From: an uncultured Desulfuromonas sp.
GTDB taxonomy: Bacteria; Desulfobacterota; Desulfuromonadia; Desulfuromonadales; Desulfuromonadaceae
Reading direction: 5' to 3'
Length of the DNA stretch: 64,000 nt
NCBI RefSeq assembly: GCF_963666745.1
Contig: NZ_OY762961.1
Span: 2,911,274 to 2,975,273 of the forward strand
Within the stretch, counting starts at the first letter, position 1, and each line of letters opens with the position of its first letter. The translations under genes and the position numbers were made by a program. The notes below the pieces were generated by a model. The model searched no databases, was not told the DNA's origin, and saw nothing but the letters and a program-made list of their open reading frames with translations. This document shows positions 9,611 through 17,685 of this stretch, piece by piece.

Positions 9611-10522
9611 ATGACCATTGCCATGATTGGATCTGGAGCCTTAGGACTGTACTACGGCGCCCGCTTGCAACAGTCCGGCGAAGAGGTTCACTTCCTGCTG
9701 CGCCGTGACTATGACGCCATCAGCAAAAGAGGGCTGACCGTCCATTCCTGTGAAGGGGATTTTCACCTGTCGCAGGTCAAAGGTTATCGAAGCGTCCAAG
9801 AGATGCCGAAAGTAGACCTGGTGATCGTCGGTCTGAAAACATTTGCCAATCAGGCCCTCAAAGAACTGATCACTCCACTTCTGGATACTCATACGGCGAT
9901 TCTGACCTTACAGAATGGCTTAGGAAACGAAGAGCTCCTCGCGGAGCTATTTGGTGCACAACGCGTCCTTGGCGGCGTCGCATTCATCTGCTCCAATCGT
10001 GGTGAGTCCGGGGAAGTTCATCACCTGTCACAGGGCGCGATCCGCCTGGGAGAATTCAGCTCAGGCTTAACCGACCGATCAGAAAAAATTGCCGCCATGT
10101 TCAATCGTGCCAAAGTCCCATGCCAGGCGGTGGAAGACTTAAAAAAAATTCGCTGGGAAAAGCTGGTATGGAACATCCCATTCAACGGCCTGTGTGCCTT
10201 AACCGACAAAACTACTGACCAGCTCTTGGCTCATCCGCCAACACGAACCCTGATCCGTGAGTTAATGGATGAAGTGGCCTGCGGGGCCAACGTACAGGAG
10301 TTGACCAGTCCGATTGACGGAAAGACATTTGGCGCTCGAATGATTGAAATTACCGAAGGGATGGGAGGCTATCACCCAAGTATGATGATTGACCGCCAAC
10401 AGGGTCGTCCCCTTGAACTGGACGCAATCTACGCAATACCACTCAGACAGGCTGCCGAAAGAGGTGTGGAATTACCACGCATTGCCATGTTGTACAGCTT
10501 GCTTGATGTCACTGAGAGCTGA
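9611..10522 (+). CDS. panE: 2-dehydropantoate 2-reductase (ketopantoate reductase)
   Basis: It reduces ketopantoate to pantoate with NADPH in pantothenate/CoA synthesis. The 303-residue protein starts at 9611 (MTIAMIGSGALGLYYGARL), matching the Rossmann GxGxxG N-terminus. An in-frame upstream ATG at 9554 lies inside the preceding gene and is unlikely. Also visible are LTLQNGLGNEE, the catalytic-lysine segment KKIRWEKLVWNIPFNGLCAL and the C-terminal EITEGMGGYHPSMMIDRQQGRPLELDAI (written here as a summary of the conserved tail; the key parts are SMMIDRQQGRPLELD). The ApbA/PanE family includes other ketoacid reductases, so substrate is likely rather than proven. Confidence 0.88.
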   Translation: MTIAMIGSGALGLYYGARLQQSGEEVHFLLRRDYDAISKRGLTVHSCEGDFHLSQVKGYRSVQEMPKVDLVIVGLKTFANQALKELITPLLDTHTAILTLQNGLGNEELLAELFGAQRVLGGVAFICSNRGESGEVHHLSQGAIRLGEFSSGLTDRSEKIAAMFNRAKVPCQAVEDLKKIRWEKLVWNIPFNGLCALTDKTTDQLLAHPPTRTLIRELMDEVACGANVQELTSPIDGKTFGARMIEITEGMGGYHPSMMIDRQQGRPLELDAIYAIPLRQAAERGVELPRIAMLYSLLDVTES

Positions 10523-10529
10523 AACAGTC

Positions 10530-10565
10530 GTGATCGTGAGTCGGCTCCAGCCGTCTCACGATCAC
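10530..10565. terminator. Long hairpin between convergent genes, likely bidirectional terminator
   Basis: The 11-bp outer stem GTGATCGTGAG/CTCACGATCAC encloses an inner 5-bp stem CGGCT/AGCCG. It fills most of the gap between the panE stop and the convergent thiouridylase-like gene. Flanking U-tracts are weak on both sides. Confidence 0.6.
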
Positions 10566-10579
10566 AGAGATTATTTGCG

Positions 10580-11554
10580 TTAGATTTGATACTGTTCCAC
10601 CTGCTCGCGCGGCATCGGCGCCACCTCCACGACACGCTCGTGACCATTTTCAACAATCAAGACTTCGACCCGATCTTCATTACGCCCCTTCCCATAACTG
10701 GCAACAATGGCAGCAGCGGCCCGGTACGCCTCTTCGTCGGGTTGCCCACTGACCACACCAAGAGGACCGGAAAAGTTCAGATTACGCAATAAACAGCCGG
10801 AGTCTCCAACGACAGTCTTGAGACCTTCATTGTTGGATTGATTGCGCCCCAACGTCAGCTTGGCACCTTGAGACAGGCGGAAGGGACGCCCTAGCTTGAG
10901 GAGTTCAACATCGCGACTGGTGCAGTCCGGCTGATGTTCGAACAAATCACGCAGTCTGCCGGAAAACGAATTTTCGGTCAAAAGACAACCGCCACCGGAG
11001 GACGGATAATCATCCACGCCCAGCTCTTGCGCTAAAGACTCCTGGCGCTTACGCGAACGTCCCTGAATATCTTCCAACTGCTCACGATCAACCAGACCCT
11101 GTTCCTCCATGGGAGTTATCGGCAACAATTTGGCACTCAGCGGACGAAGAATCCGACCACTCCACCCCGACGCCTTGTTAACCGCCATAAGAGCTGTGTG
11201 AATCTGACTTTTCGGACGCTGACCGAGGACCTCCCCGGAGAAAAGGAAATCGTAGCCCTGCTCTTCCATCACCCGACCGGCAATTTCAAACATCTGGGCA
11301 TGGCAGTCGATACACGGATTCATGTTCTTGCCATAGCCATAACGGGGATTTTTGAGCATTTTCAGATGCTCTTCACTGATATCCATAACCTGCAACGGCA
11401 AATGATAGCGCTCGGCCATTCGCTGTGCTTTGGCGTCATCAAAAAACGGGGTAACAAAACAGATGCAGTGAACCTCAATCCCCTGCCTGCGCAACAACAG
11501 AGCGGCAAGAATACTGTCCAGACCGCCGGAAAAAATACCCAGAGCTTTCGTCAT
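10580..11554 (-). CDS. PP-loop thiouridylase-like protein with NFACT-R-like C-terminus
   Basis: A 324-residue protein whose N-terminus carries the PP-loop ATP-pyrophosphatase motif (GIFSGGLDSILAALLL, SGGLDS at 9-14), as in MnmA and ThiI tRNA thiolation enzymes. A Cys pair lies in MNPCIDCHAQMF and another Cys in SSGGGCLLTENSF. The C-terminal ~130 residues, with GRPFRLSQGAKLTLGRNQSN and a Val-rich strand end, resemble the NFACT-R RNA-binding module that is known fused to such PP-loop domains. I place the start at 11554 (MTKALGIFSGG), because the first 13 residues of the longer frame are atypical. A role in RNA sulfur modification is inferred; it is not canonical MnmA. Confidence 0.72.
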   Translation of the reverse strand: MTKALGIFSGGLDSILAALLLRRQGIEVHCICFVTPFFDDAKAQRMAERYHLPLQVMDISEEHLKMLKNPRYGYGKNMNPCIDCHAQMFEIAGRVMEEQGYDFLFSGEVLGQRPKSQIHTALMAVNKASGWSGRILRPLSAKLLPITPMEEQGLVDREQLEDIQGRSRKRQESLAQELGVDDYPSSGGGCLLTENSFSGRLRDLFEHQPDCTSRDVELLKLGRPFRLSQGAKLTLGRNQSNNEGLKTVVGDSGCLLRNLNFSGPLGVVSGQPDEEAYRAAAAIVASYGKGRNEDRVEVLIVENGHERVVEVAPMPREQVEQYQI

Positions 11555-11598
11555 TGAAACGTGAGTCCTTACTAAAAATGACTGGATTAACACTAAAC

Positions 11599-11628
11599 AA
11601 GCAGGTTGACCTGGAGGTCAACCTGCTT
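11599..11628 (-). terminator. Terminator after the cytochrome gene
   Basis: A perfect 14-bp inverted repeat (AAGCAGGTTGACCT and its complement) with a 2-nt spacer. On the minus strand it follows the triheme cytochrome stop by 57 bases and is trailed by GTTTAGTGTT. It would end the glcD-glcF-cytochrome transcript before the thiouridylase-like gene. Confidence 0.7.
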
Positions 11629-11685
11629 GGAATACTTCGTCATGATCTGCCGCTGAGCACTTAGCCCAATGACGCAATCAAGCTA

Positions 11686-12009
11686 TCAACGTTTATGGCA
11701 CTTACCACAATTCCCTTTAGCTGCAAAAGCACGTGTCCCATTGTGGCAGATACCACATTGCTCACCCGCATAAATCTTCGCCATGGTGATTTGAACCGTC
11801 CCCTGCTTCATCTTCGGAAAGACATCAGGGTTATGGCAATCACGGCAGCCTTTTTCAGCGGCATCATTGTGCAATGTTCCATCAAATGTCACGGCTCCCA
11901 TATTGGACCCGGAAAAAGTGAGGCTTTTACCCTTAGGAACGGCCAAGACCGTTGTTGAAAGACTCAAGGCCAACACACCCACGGCCAGCAACAGCATCGT
12001 TTTCTTCAT
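11686..12009 (-). CDS. Triheme c7-type cytochrome
   Basis: A 107-residue exported cytochrome. A signal peptide covers residues 1-23 (KKTMLLLAVGVLALSLSTTVLA). Three CxxCH haem-binding motifs are at 55-59 (CRDCH), 85-89 (CGICH) and 101-105 (CGKCH), with extra His residues (His47 and others) as possible distal ligands. Size and spacing fit the triheme c7 domain family of Desulfuromonadales, periplasmic electron carriers. It is the last gene after glcD-glcF on the same strand, 18 bases downstream, so it may accept electrons from that oxidase; this link is inferred from position only. Confidence 0.9.
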   Translation of the reverse strand: MKKTMLLLAVGVLALSLSTTVLAVPKGKSLTFSGSNMGAVTFDGTLHNDAAEKGCRDCHNPDVFPKMKQGTVQITMAKIYAGEQCGICHNGTRAFAAKGNCGKCHKR

Positions 12010-12027
12010 CTGATCCCTCCTTTGTAT

Positions 12028-13308
12028 TTATTTTAGTTCCGTCACATCCGGCAGTCGCTCTGCGATCAGCTCCAGAACATGGCAAACATGCTGTGATAGA
12101 CCCGCGTGTGCGATGGAATCCTGCAACTGCATCATGCAACCCGGGCAAGCAGAAGCGACCATATCAGCACCACTGGCCGCAATGCCATCTGCTTTACGTG
12201 CACCAATTTTGAGACTGGTATCGTAATGATAAACTGAAAAAGTGCCGCCCAGACCGCAGCAGAGATCCGCACCCTCCATCTCGACAAACTCGACACCGGG
12301 TAATGCCCGCAACAGAGCACGTGGCTGGGCCGTAATCCCCTGAGTGCGCAAATGGCAGGGATCATGATACGTAACCCGTATCGTTTCCTGCGGCGCATCC
12401 AACGTTTTCAGCTTCTCAACCAAGCCATTGTCCACCAGAAACTTGAGCACATCAACCACTTTTTCCCCGAGTGATGCATAGTCACCGCCCATATCACGGT
12501 AATGCTTACCGATTCCGGCATTGCAGGAGGCGCAGGCCGTAACCACGACGGCCTCTTCACGGGAGAACGCAGCCACATTGCTGTCAGCCAACTGATCAAC
12601 AGTCGCGGCATCACCCGCAGCATGCGCCGGAAGACCACAGCAGCCCTGCCCTTCAGGAACCACTAGCGGAAAGCCCATGAAACGCATGATCTTAACCAGC
12701 GCCTCACCCACCTCAGGATAGGTGTAATTAATCATACAACCGGTGAAAAAAGCCACCAACGGCTTGTCGGCATCTCCGGCAATTTTGTGGGGATAACGCT
12801 CGCGAAACGGCTTCTTGGCAATTTCGGGGATGGCGCGATCCTGGGCAATAAACGGTGCCGGAAAACGCAGCCTCAACCCGCTATGCTCGGGCACTTTTTT
12901 GAACAACAGTGAACCGAAGCGCTGGCCACTTTTGGCCAGCACATCCATCAGCTTCGGCCGTTTGATCACCCCAGTCAGTGCCTTACCAAAGGTCGACAAT
13001 CCCTTGCGCTCGGCAATTTCACGCCGCGCCGCCATGACGATCTCATCGGTCGGCACCAGATTGGGGCACTTGTCGTAGCAGGAGCCGCACAGCAGGCATT
13101 GGGACATGTCGAGGACAAAGCGCTCATTGAGCGGCAGATCTTTGTCGAGCAGGGCTTCGGCAATGGCCACCTTGCCCCGCGCTACGGTCGACTCGCGCTT
13201 CAACGTCTTATACACGGCACATTGGGCCTGGCAAGCTCCGCACTTGACGCAGCGATCAATCTCCGTACGGAAATCTTCGAGAGTTTTATGTTTTTTCTGT
13301 TCGCTCAT
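12028..13308 (-). CDS. glcF: GlcF-like iron-sulfur subunit of (S)-2-hydroxyacid oxidase
   Basis: A 426-residue Fe-S protein. Two ferredoxin-type 4Fe-4S motifs lie at Cys20/23/26/30 (CVKCGACQAQC) and Cys71/74/77/81 (CLLCGSCYDKCP). They are followed by two cysteine-rich CCG domains, seen in GQGCCGLPAHAAGD and GADLCCGLGGTFSVYH. This is the architecture of GlcF and related heterodisulfide-reductase-like subunits, which pass electrons from the flavin subunit to quinone or another carrier. The start ATG overlaps the upstream glcD stop (TGATG), so translation is coupled. The substrate could be glycolate, lactate or another 2-hydroxyacid; sequence alone does not decide. Confidence 0.88.
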   Translation of the reverse strand: MSEQKKHKTLEDFRTEIDRCVKCGACQAQCAVYKTLKRESTVARGKVAIAEALLDKDLPLNERFVLDMSQCLLCGSCYDKCPNLVPTDEIVMAARREIAERKGLSTFGKALTGVIKRPKLMDVLAKSGQRFGSLLFKKVPEHSGLRLRFPAPFIAQDRAIPEIAKKPFRERYPHKIAGDADKPLVAFFTGCMINYTYPEVGEALVKIMRFMGFPLVVPEGQGCCGLPAHAAGDAATVDQLADSNVAAFSREEAVVVTACASCNAGIGKHYRDMGGDYASLGEKVVDVLKFLVDNGLVEKLKTLDAPQETIRVTYHDPCHLRTQGITAQPRALLRALPGVEFVEMEGADLCCGLGGTFSVYHYDTSLKIGARKADGIAASGADMVASACPGCMMQLQDSIAHAGLSQHVCHVLELIAERLPDVTELK

Positions 13309-14714
13309 CAGTTTGTCTGCGCCTCCATGGGCGCGTCTTCCAGCAAAATTTTTCCCGGATTCAACACATTCTTCGGATCAAGGGCCTGCTTGATGGTTCT
13401 CATATAGGCCACAGCGGCCGGGTCCAACTCCATGGGGATATAGGGCGCCTTGGTGTTGCCGACGCCGTGCTCGCCGCTCATGGTGCCGCCGAGTTCCAGC
13501 GCTCCGGCGAACACCTCCTTGATGGCCAGCTCGGCTTTTTCCGACTGGCCAGGCTGCTTGCTGTCGATCATGATGTTGACGTGGATATTGCCGTCACCGG
13601 CATGCCCGAAATTGACGATGGGAATCTGGTATTTCTCAGCAATGGCGTCGACCTTGCGGATCATGTCGGGCACGCGGCTACGCGGTACACAGATATCCTC
13701 GTTAAATTTGTCGGGATTGACATTGCGCAGGCTGGCCGACACCGAACGGCGCACCTTCCAGATGTCTTCACTCTCAGCCGGTGTAGTGGCGACACGGGTG
13801 TTGACGATACCCAGCGGCTGGACAATTTTTAGAATTTTTTCCGCCTGGCTGTCGATCATGTTTTTGTCGCCATCCACTTCGACAATCAGCACCGCCTGGG
13901 CCTCTTTGGGCAAATCAAGATCCGTGGCTTTACGCACGCATTCGATGGTGGCGGCATCCATGAACTCCAAAGTCGTCGGAATAATCTTGCCGCGGATAAT
14001 CGCCGAGACGGCCTGGGCTGCGCCATCAATGGAGTCAAACATGATCAGCATGGTTTTCTTGGCTTCGGGAAGCGGCAGCAGCTTAATGATCAGCTTGGTG
14101 ATGATGCCGAGGGTGCCTTCGCAGCCAACCATCAGCTTGGTCAGGTCATAGCCAACCACGCCTTTCATGGTCGGGCCGCCGGTGCGGATGATGTCACCCT
14201 GCGGCGTCACCACTTCGAGGCCGAGAATGTAATCCTTGGTCACGCCGTATTTGACGCAGCGCGGTCCGCCGGCACATTCGGCGGCATTGCCGCCCAGGGT
14301 GCTGAACTTCAGCGACGCCGGATCGGGCGGATAGAACAGGCCGACCTTTTCAACGGCCTGCTGAAACTGCTCAGTGACGACACCGGGCTCAACCGTGGCA
14401 ACGAGGTTATCTTCGTCAATTTCGAGAATCTGGTCCATGCGGCTGGTCACCAAAACAATGCCGCCAGCGATGGGCAGGCTGCCACCGGTAAAGCCACTGC
14501 CGGCACCACGTGGAAACACCGGAACATTCTCCACATTGGCCATCTTCATTACCAGACTGACTTGTTCGGTGTTTTCCGGAAAGACCACAGCATCAGGCAA
14601 AAAGGTCTGTTGGGTGGCATCGTAGGAATAACACAGCATATCTGTCGCGTCGGTGGTCACATACTCTTCACCAACAATATCTTCAAGAAGTCGAATGACG
14701 CGGGGAGCTAACAT
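13308..14714 (-). CDS. glcD: GlcD-like FAD-binding 2-hydroxyacid oxidase subunit
   Basis: A 468-residue flavoprotein of the VAO/PCMH family. The FAD-binding loop PRGAGSGFTGGSLPIAGG (residues 58-76), the AGGPRCVKYGVTKDYILG segment and the C-terminal catalytic-domain motifs VNFGHAGDGNIHVN and MSGEHGVGNTKAPYIP are typical of GlcD and D-lactate dehydrogenases. It should oxidise glycolate or D-lactate and pass electrons to the GlcF-like partner encoded immediately downstream. The two genes overlap by one base. In relatives this pair is annotated both as glycolate oxidase and as D-lactate dehydrogenase. Confidence 0.9.
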   Translation of the reverse strand: MLAPRVIRLLEDIVGEEYVTTDATDMLCYSYDATQQTFLPDAVVFPENTEQVSLVMKMANVENVPVFPRGAGSGFTGGSLPIAGGIVLVTSRMDQILEIDEDNLVATVEPGVVTEQFQQAVEKVGLFYPPDPASLKFSTLGGNAAECAGGPRCVKYGVTKDYILGLEVVTPQGDIIRTGGPTMKGVVGYDLTKLMVGCEGTLGIITKLIIKLLPLPEAKKTMLIMFDSIDGAAQAVSAIIRGKIIPTTLEFMDAATIECVRKATDLDLPKEAQAVLIVEVDGDKNMIDSQAEKILKIVQPLGIVNTRVATTPAESEDIWKVRRSVSASLRNVNPDKFNEDICVPRSRVPDMIRKVDAIAEKYQIPIVNFGHAGDGNIHVNIMIDSKQPGQSEKAELAIKEVFAGALELGGTMSGEHGVGNTKAPYIPMELDPAAVAYMRTIKQALDPKNVLNPGKILLEDAPMEAQTN

Positions 14715-14979
14715 AATCTGATCTCTTTTCGTTGCTTAAGGGGTTTATTCAGCGGAGATTTATTTTTTAAAACAAATAAAACCTTTTAGGTAATCTTTAC
14801 TATCTTAAAAAAGATCCGTTTGCGCTGCAAGCGCTAAATTATACGCGCTTTGCGGTCAAGATAAAACCCCTGGGGAAATTCGTCCAAAAAAGACACGACA
14901 AGGCAAACGGAATAGTGTCTAATCAACAAGATAGCTCACACAATTTTCTTTGCTCGCGTCACTCAACTGATAGAAACCT

Positions 14980-16347
14980 ATGGCTCAACGAAAAACCAAA
15001 AGCATTTATACCTGCAGTAACTGCGGCTACCAGAGTCCGAAATGGATGGGCAAATGTCCGGATTGCCAACAATGGAATACCCTGGTTGAAGAAACTGTTC
15101 CGTCGTCACGGGGTAAAGCCCATCGCGTTGGTGATGCGAACGCCAAGGCCTTACGCCTTGATGAGATCAACTCCCAGGATGAACCGCGCAAACAATGTGG
15201 TATCTCCGAATTGGACCGGGTGCTTGGTGGCGGTATCGTGGCCGGTTCTTTCACGTTGATCGGCGGAGACCCGGGCATCGGTAAATCGACATTGCTGCTA
15301 CAGGCCGTCGATCAACTGTCACGCAACAGGACAACCCTGTATGTCACGGGAGAGGAATCCTGTCTGCAGGTGAAAATGCGCGCCGAACGCCTCGGCGTCA
15401 AACCCGAACATCTTTTTCTTCTGGCGGAAACAGCTCTGGAGGCCATTCTTGACAAGGTCCGGGAAGTTCAACCGGACTTCCTCATCATCGATTCGATCCA
15501 GACCATGTTTACCACCCAGATTGAATCGGCTCCGGGCAGCGTCAGCCAGGTGCGTGAATGTGCCGGCCAACTGATGCAGCAAGCTAAAAACGGCAACCTG
15601 CCCACGTTCATTGTCGGCCACGTCACCAAGGACGGCAGTATTGCCGGGCCACGTGTCCTCGAACACATGGTGGATACCGTACTCTATTTTGAAGGGGATC
15701 CGGGACACCCGTATCGTATCCTGCGCGCAGTCAAGAATCGCTTCGGCTCGACCAATGAGATCGGTGTCTTCCAGATGAGTGATCGCGGCCTGCGTGAGGT
15801 GAAAAACCCTTCAGAGATCTTTCTCGCCGAACGCCCGGAAGATGCGCCTGGGAGCATTGTCATCCCCTCGGTGGAGGGCAGTCGGCCGATTCTGGTTGAA
15901 CTGCAGGCTTTGGTTTCCAGTGCCCCCTACGGCACAGCACGCCGCACGGCGATGGGCATCGATCACAATCGCGTTTCACTGTTGGTGGCCGTATTGGAGA
16001 AAAAAGTCGGCATGTCCCTGCTCAGTCACGACATTTTTGTCAATGTGGCCGGAGGTGTTAAAATTGATGAGCCCGCAGCGGACTTGGGTATATTGGCCGC
16101 CTTGGCCTCAAGTCATTTGAATAAAAGTGTCCCACGACGCACCGTGGTGTTTGGTGAAATCGGCCTGGCCGGAGAGATTCGTGCCGTATCCCAACCGGAG
16201 TTGCGTATCAAGGAGGCAGCGCGGCTCGGTTTCGAACGTTGCCTGCTGCCAGCCAGTAACAGTAAAAATATTGAGGCCCCCTCCGGATTGACGCTCTATC
16301 CGGTACAAACCGCTCAGGATGCCCTGGAGCAGTTATTTGAGAGCTAA
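14980..16347 (+). CDS. radA: DNA repair protein RadA (Sms)
   Basis: A RecA-related ATPase that helps branch migration in recombination repair. The 455-residue protein has an N-terminal four-Cys zinc finger (CSNCGYQSPKWMGKCPDC, residues 11-28), the Walker A loop GGDPGIGKST, the RadA-specific motif KNRFGS near residue 251, and a C-terminal Lon-like domain (GGVKIDEPAADLGILAAL). The length is standard. The ATG at 14980 matches the family start (MAQRKTKSIYTC). The 265 bases upstream, facing glcD, hold only short inverted repeats and A/T-rich sequence that may include divergent promoters. Confidence 0.98.
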   Translation: MAQRKTKSIYTCSNCGYQSPKWMGKCPDCQQWNTLVEETVPSSRGKAHRVGDANAKALRLDEINSQDEPRKQCGISELDRVLGGGIVAGSFTLIGGDPGIGKSTLLLQAVDQLSRNRTTLYVTGEESCLQVKMRAERLGVKPEHLFLLAETALEAILDKVREVQPDFLIIDSIQTMFTTQIESAPGSVSQVRECAGQLMQQAKNGNLPTFIVGHVTKDGSIAGPRVLEHMVDTVLYFEGDPGHPYRILRAVKNRFGSTNEIGVFQMSDRGLREVKNPSEIFLAERPEDAPGSIVIPSVEGSRPILVELQALVSSAPYGTARRTAMGIDHNRVSLLVAVLEKKVGMSLLSHDIFVNVAGGVKIDEPAADLGILAALASSHLNKSVPRRTVVFGEIGLAGEIRAVSQPELRIKEAARLGFERCLLPASNSKNIEAPSGLTLYPVQTAQDALEQLFES

Positions 16348-16462
16348 CAGTCTTCGCAGCAACTGAAAATTGACATTAACCGTGACCCTGTTTATGTTGG
16401 AAGTGTCTCATCCGCCTTTTTTTGACGGCACGTCCATATTGATATCTGCTGGAGAGTATTTT

Positions 16463-16975
16463 ATGACATTTCGGATTCGCAAGGCCTTCTTATTTCCATT
16501 AGGCATCCTGGCGATTGAGATTGTGGCCCTGCTGGTCAGTTGTATTGTTCTGAAAGAGCCAGTCGCCAAGATAGCCATTCTCGCCTTTATGATCTTTCCT
16601 GTGATCGTGCTGTTTGTCGAATGTCTTTTCCGCCGCACGACAATCAATGAGGACCAGATTGAAACACGCAAGTTTCTGCGCCGTAAGATTTTGAAAATTT
16701 CAGACATCTCATCCGTGGAGACCATCCAGGTTAAAAAACGGGCCTTTGTCACCCTGTGCGCCGGCGATGATTTTCTCATCATTTCCAATGCGTATTCAAA
16801 ATTCCCACTGATGGTTTCACAGTTGCTTTCCTATGTCCCTGCGCAAACCATCAGTGAAGAGACCTCGCAAATGGCGGCTGAGCCACCTCGCAAAAGCACG
16901 GATATCATCTCCTGCTGGCTGGCCGTTGCCTTGATGGGATTTATTCTCTATGCGCAATTGAAGATGTATTCGTGA
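16463..16975 (+). CDS. Small membrane protein with a PH-like region, function unknown
   Basis: A 170-residue protein if started at 16463 (MTFRIRKAF), where GGAGAG lies 8 bases upstream. A longer frame from 16370 adds 31 residues without a better ribosome binding site. There are two N-terminal membrane helices (about 10-28 and 36-54), then a cytoplasmic part with a strand-rich segment (TTINEDQIETRKFLRRKILKI, split here by function: basic loop then strands) resembling bacterial PH-like domains, and a final helix near 150-165. It sits between radA and radC, 8 bases from radC, and may be co-transcribed. No function can be assigned. Confidence 0.6.
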   Translation: MTFRIRKAFLFPLGILAIEIVALLVSCIVLKEPVAKIAILAFMIFPVIVLFVECLFRRTTINEDQIETRKFLRRKILKISDISSVETIQVKKRAFVTLCAGDDFLIISNAYSKFPLMVSQLLSYVPAQTISEETSQMAAEPPRKSTDIISCWLAVALMGFILYAQLKMYS

Positions 16976-16983
16976 GATAGATC

Positions 16984-17685
16984 ATGTCGGACTTACGGCG
17001 GATCAAGGACTGGCCCGAAGGCGATCGCCCCCGGGAGAAGCTGTTGCAACGCGGCTGCGAAACTCTGAGTGATGCGGAGCTATTGGCCCTTGTGCTGCGT
17101 ACCGGAGATGCCGCCAGCAATACCAGCGCCGTTGACCAGGCGCGCACACTGCTTAAGCGCTTTGAAGGTTTACCGCAGCTGGCTCGCGCGACCACCAGTG
17201 AGCTCTGTACCATCAGTGGCATCGGTCCGGCCAAGTCAGCCGAGTTGCAGGCAGTATTTGAACTGGCCCGTCGCCTGGGCGATTGCGCGTTGATGCCGGG
17301 CTGCTCCTTCACGGACGCCCACATGGTATTTCAGCGCTATCGCAACCGTTTTTTACGTTACAACAAAGAAGTCTTCATCGCGTTGCTTCTCGACGCAAAA
17401 AACCGCCTGCTCAAAGATGTACGCATTTCTGAAGGCAGCCTGACAGCAAGTATTGTTCATCCTCGCGAAGTATTCACTGCTGTTGTGCGCGAATCCGCTG
17501 CGGGCGTCCTATTTGTTCATAATCACCCATCCGGCGATCCAACCCCGAGTAGAGAGGATATCTCTATTACCTCTCGCCTCAAAACGGCTGGTGACGTACT
17601 TGGCGTTCGGGTTCTCGATCATGTGATTATCGGCCATGACAGTTACGTGAGCTTGGCCGAGCAGGGATTGATGGATCCCTCATGA
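16984..17685 (+). CDS. radC: RadC-family JAB/MPN-domain protein
   Basis: A 233-residue RadC (DUF2466) protein with an N-terminal helix-hairpin-helix region (SGIGPAKSAELQAVFELARR) and a C-terminal JAB1/MPN-like metalloenzyme domain. The metal motif is seen in VLFVHNHPSGDPTPSREDIS (His-x-His plus Asp), together with LDHVIIGHDSYVSLAEQGL at the end. Despite its name, a direct role in DNA repair is doubtful for the family, and its enzymatic activity is unknown. The stop overlaps the next start (ATGA), coupling it to the sensor kinase. Confidence 0.93.
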   Translation: MSDLRRIKDWPEGDRPREKLLQRGCETLSDAELLALVLRTGDAASNTSAVDQARTLLKRFEGLPQLARATTSELCTISGIGPAKSAELQAVFELARRLGDCALMPGCSFTDAHMVFQRYRNRFLRYNKEVFIALLLDAKNRLLKDVRISEGSLTASIVHPREVFTAVVRESAAGVLFVHNHPSGDPTPSREDISITSRLKTAGDVLGVRVLDHVIIGHDSYVSLAEQGLMDPS

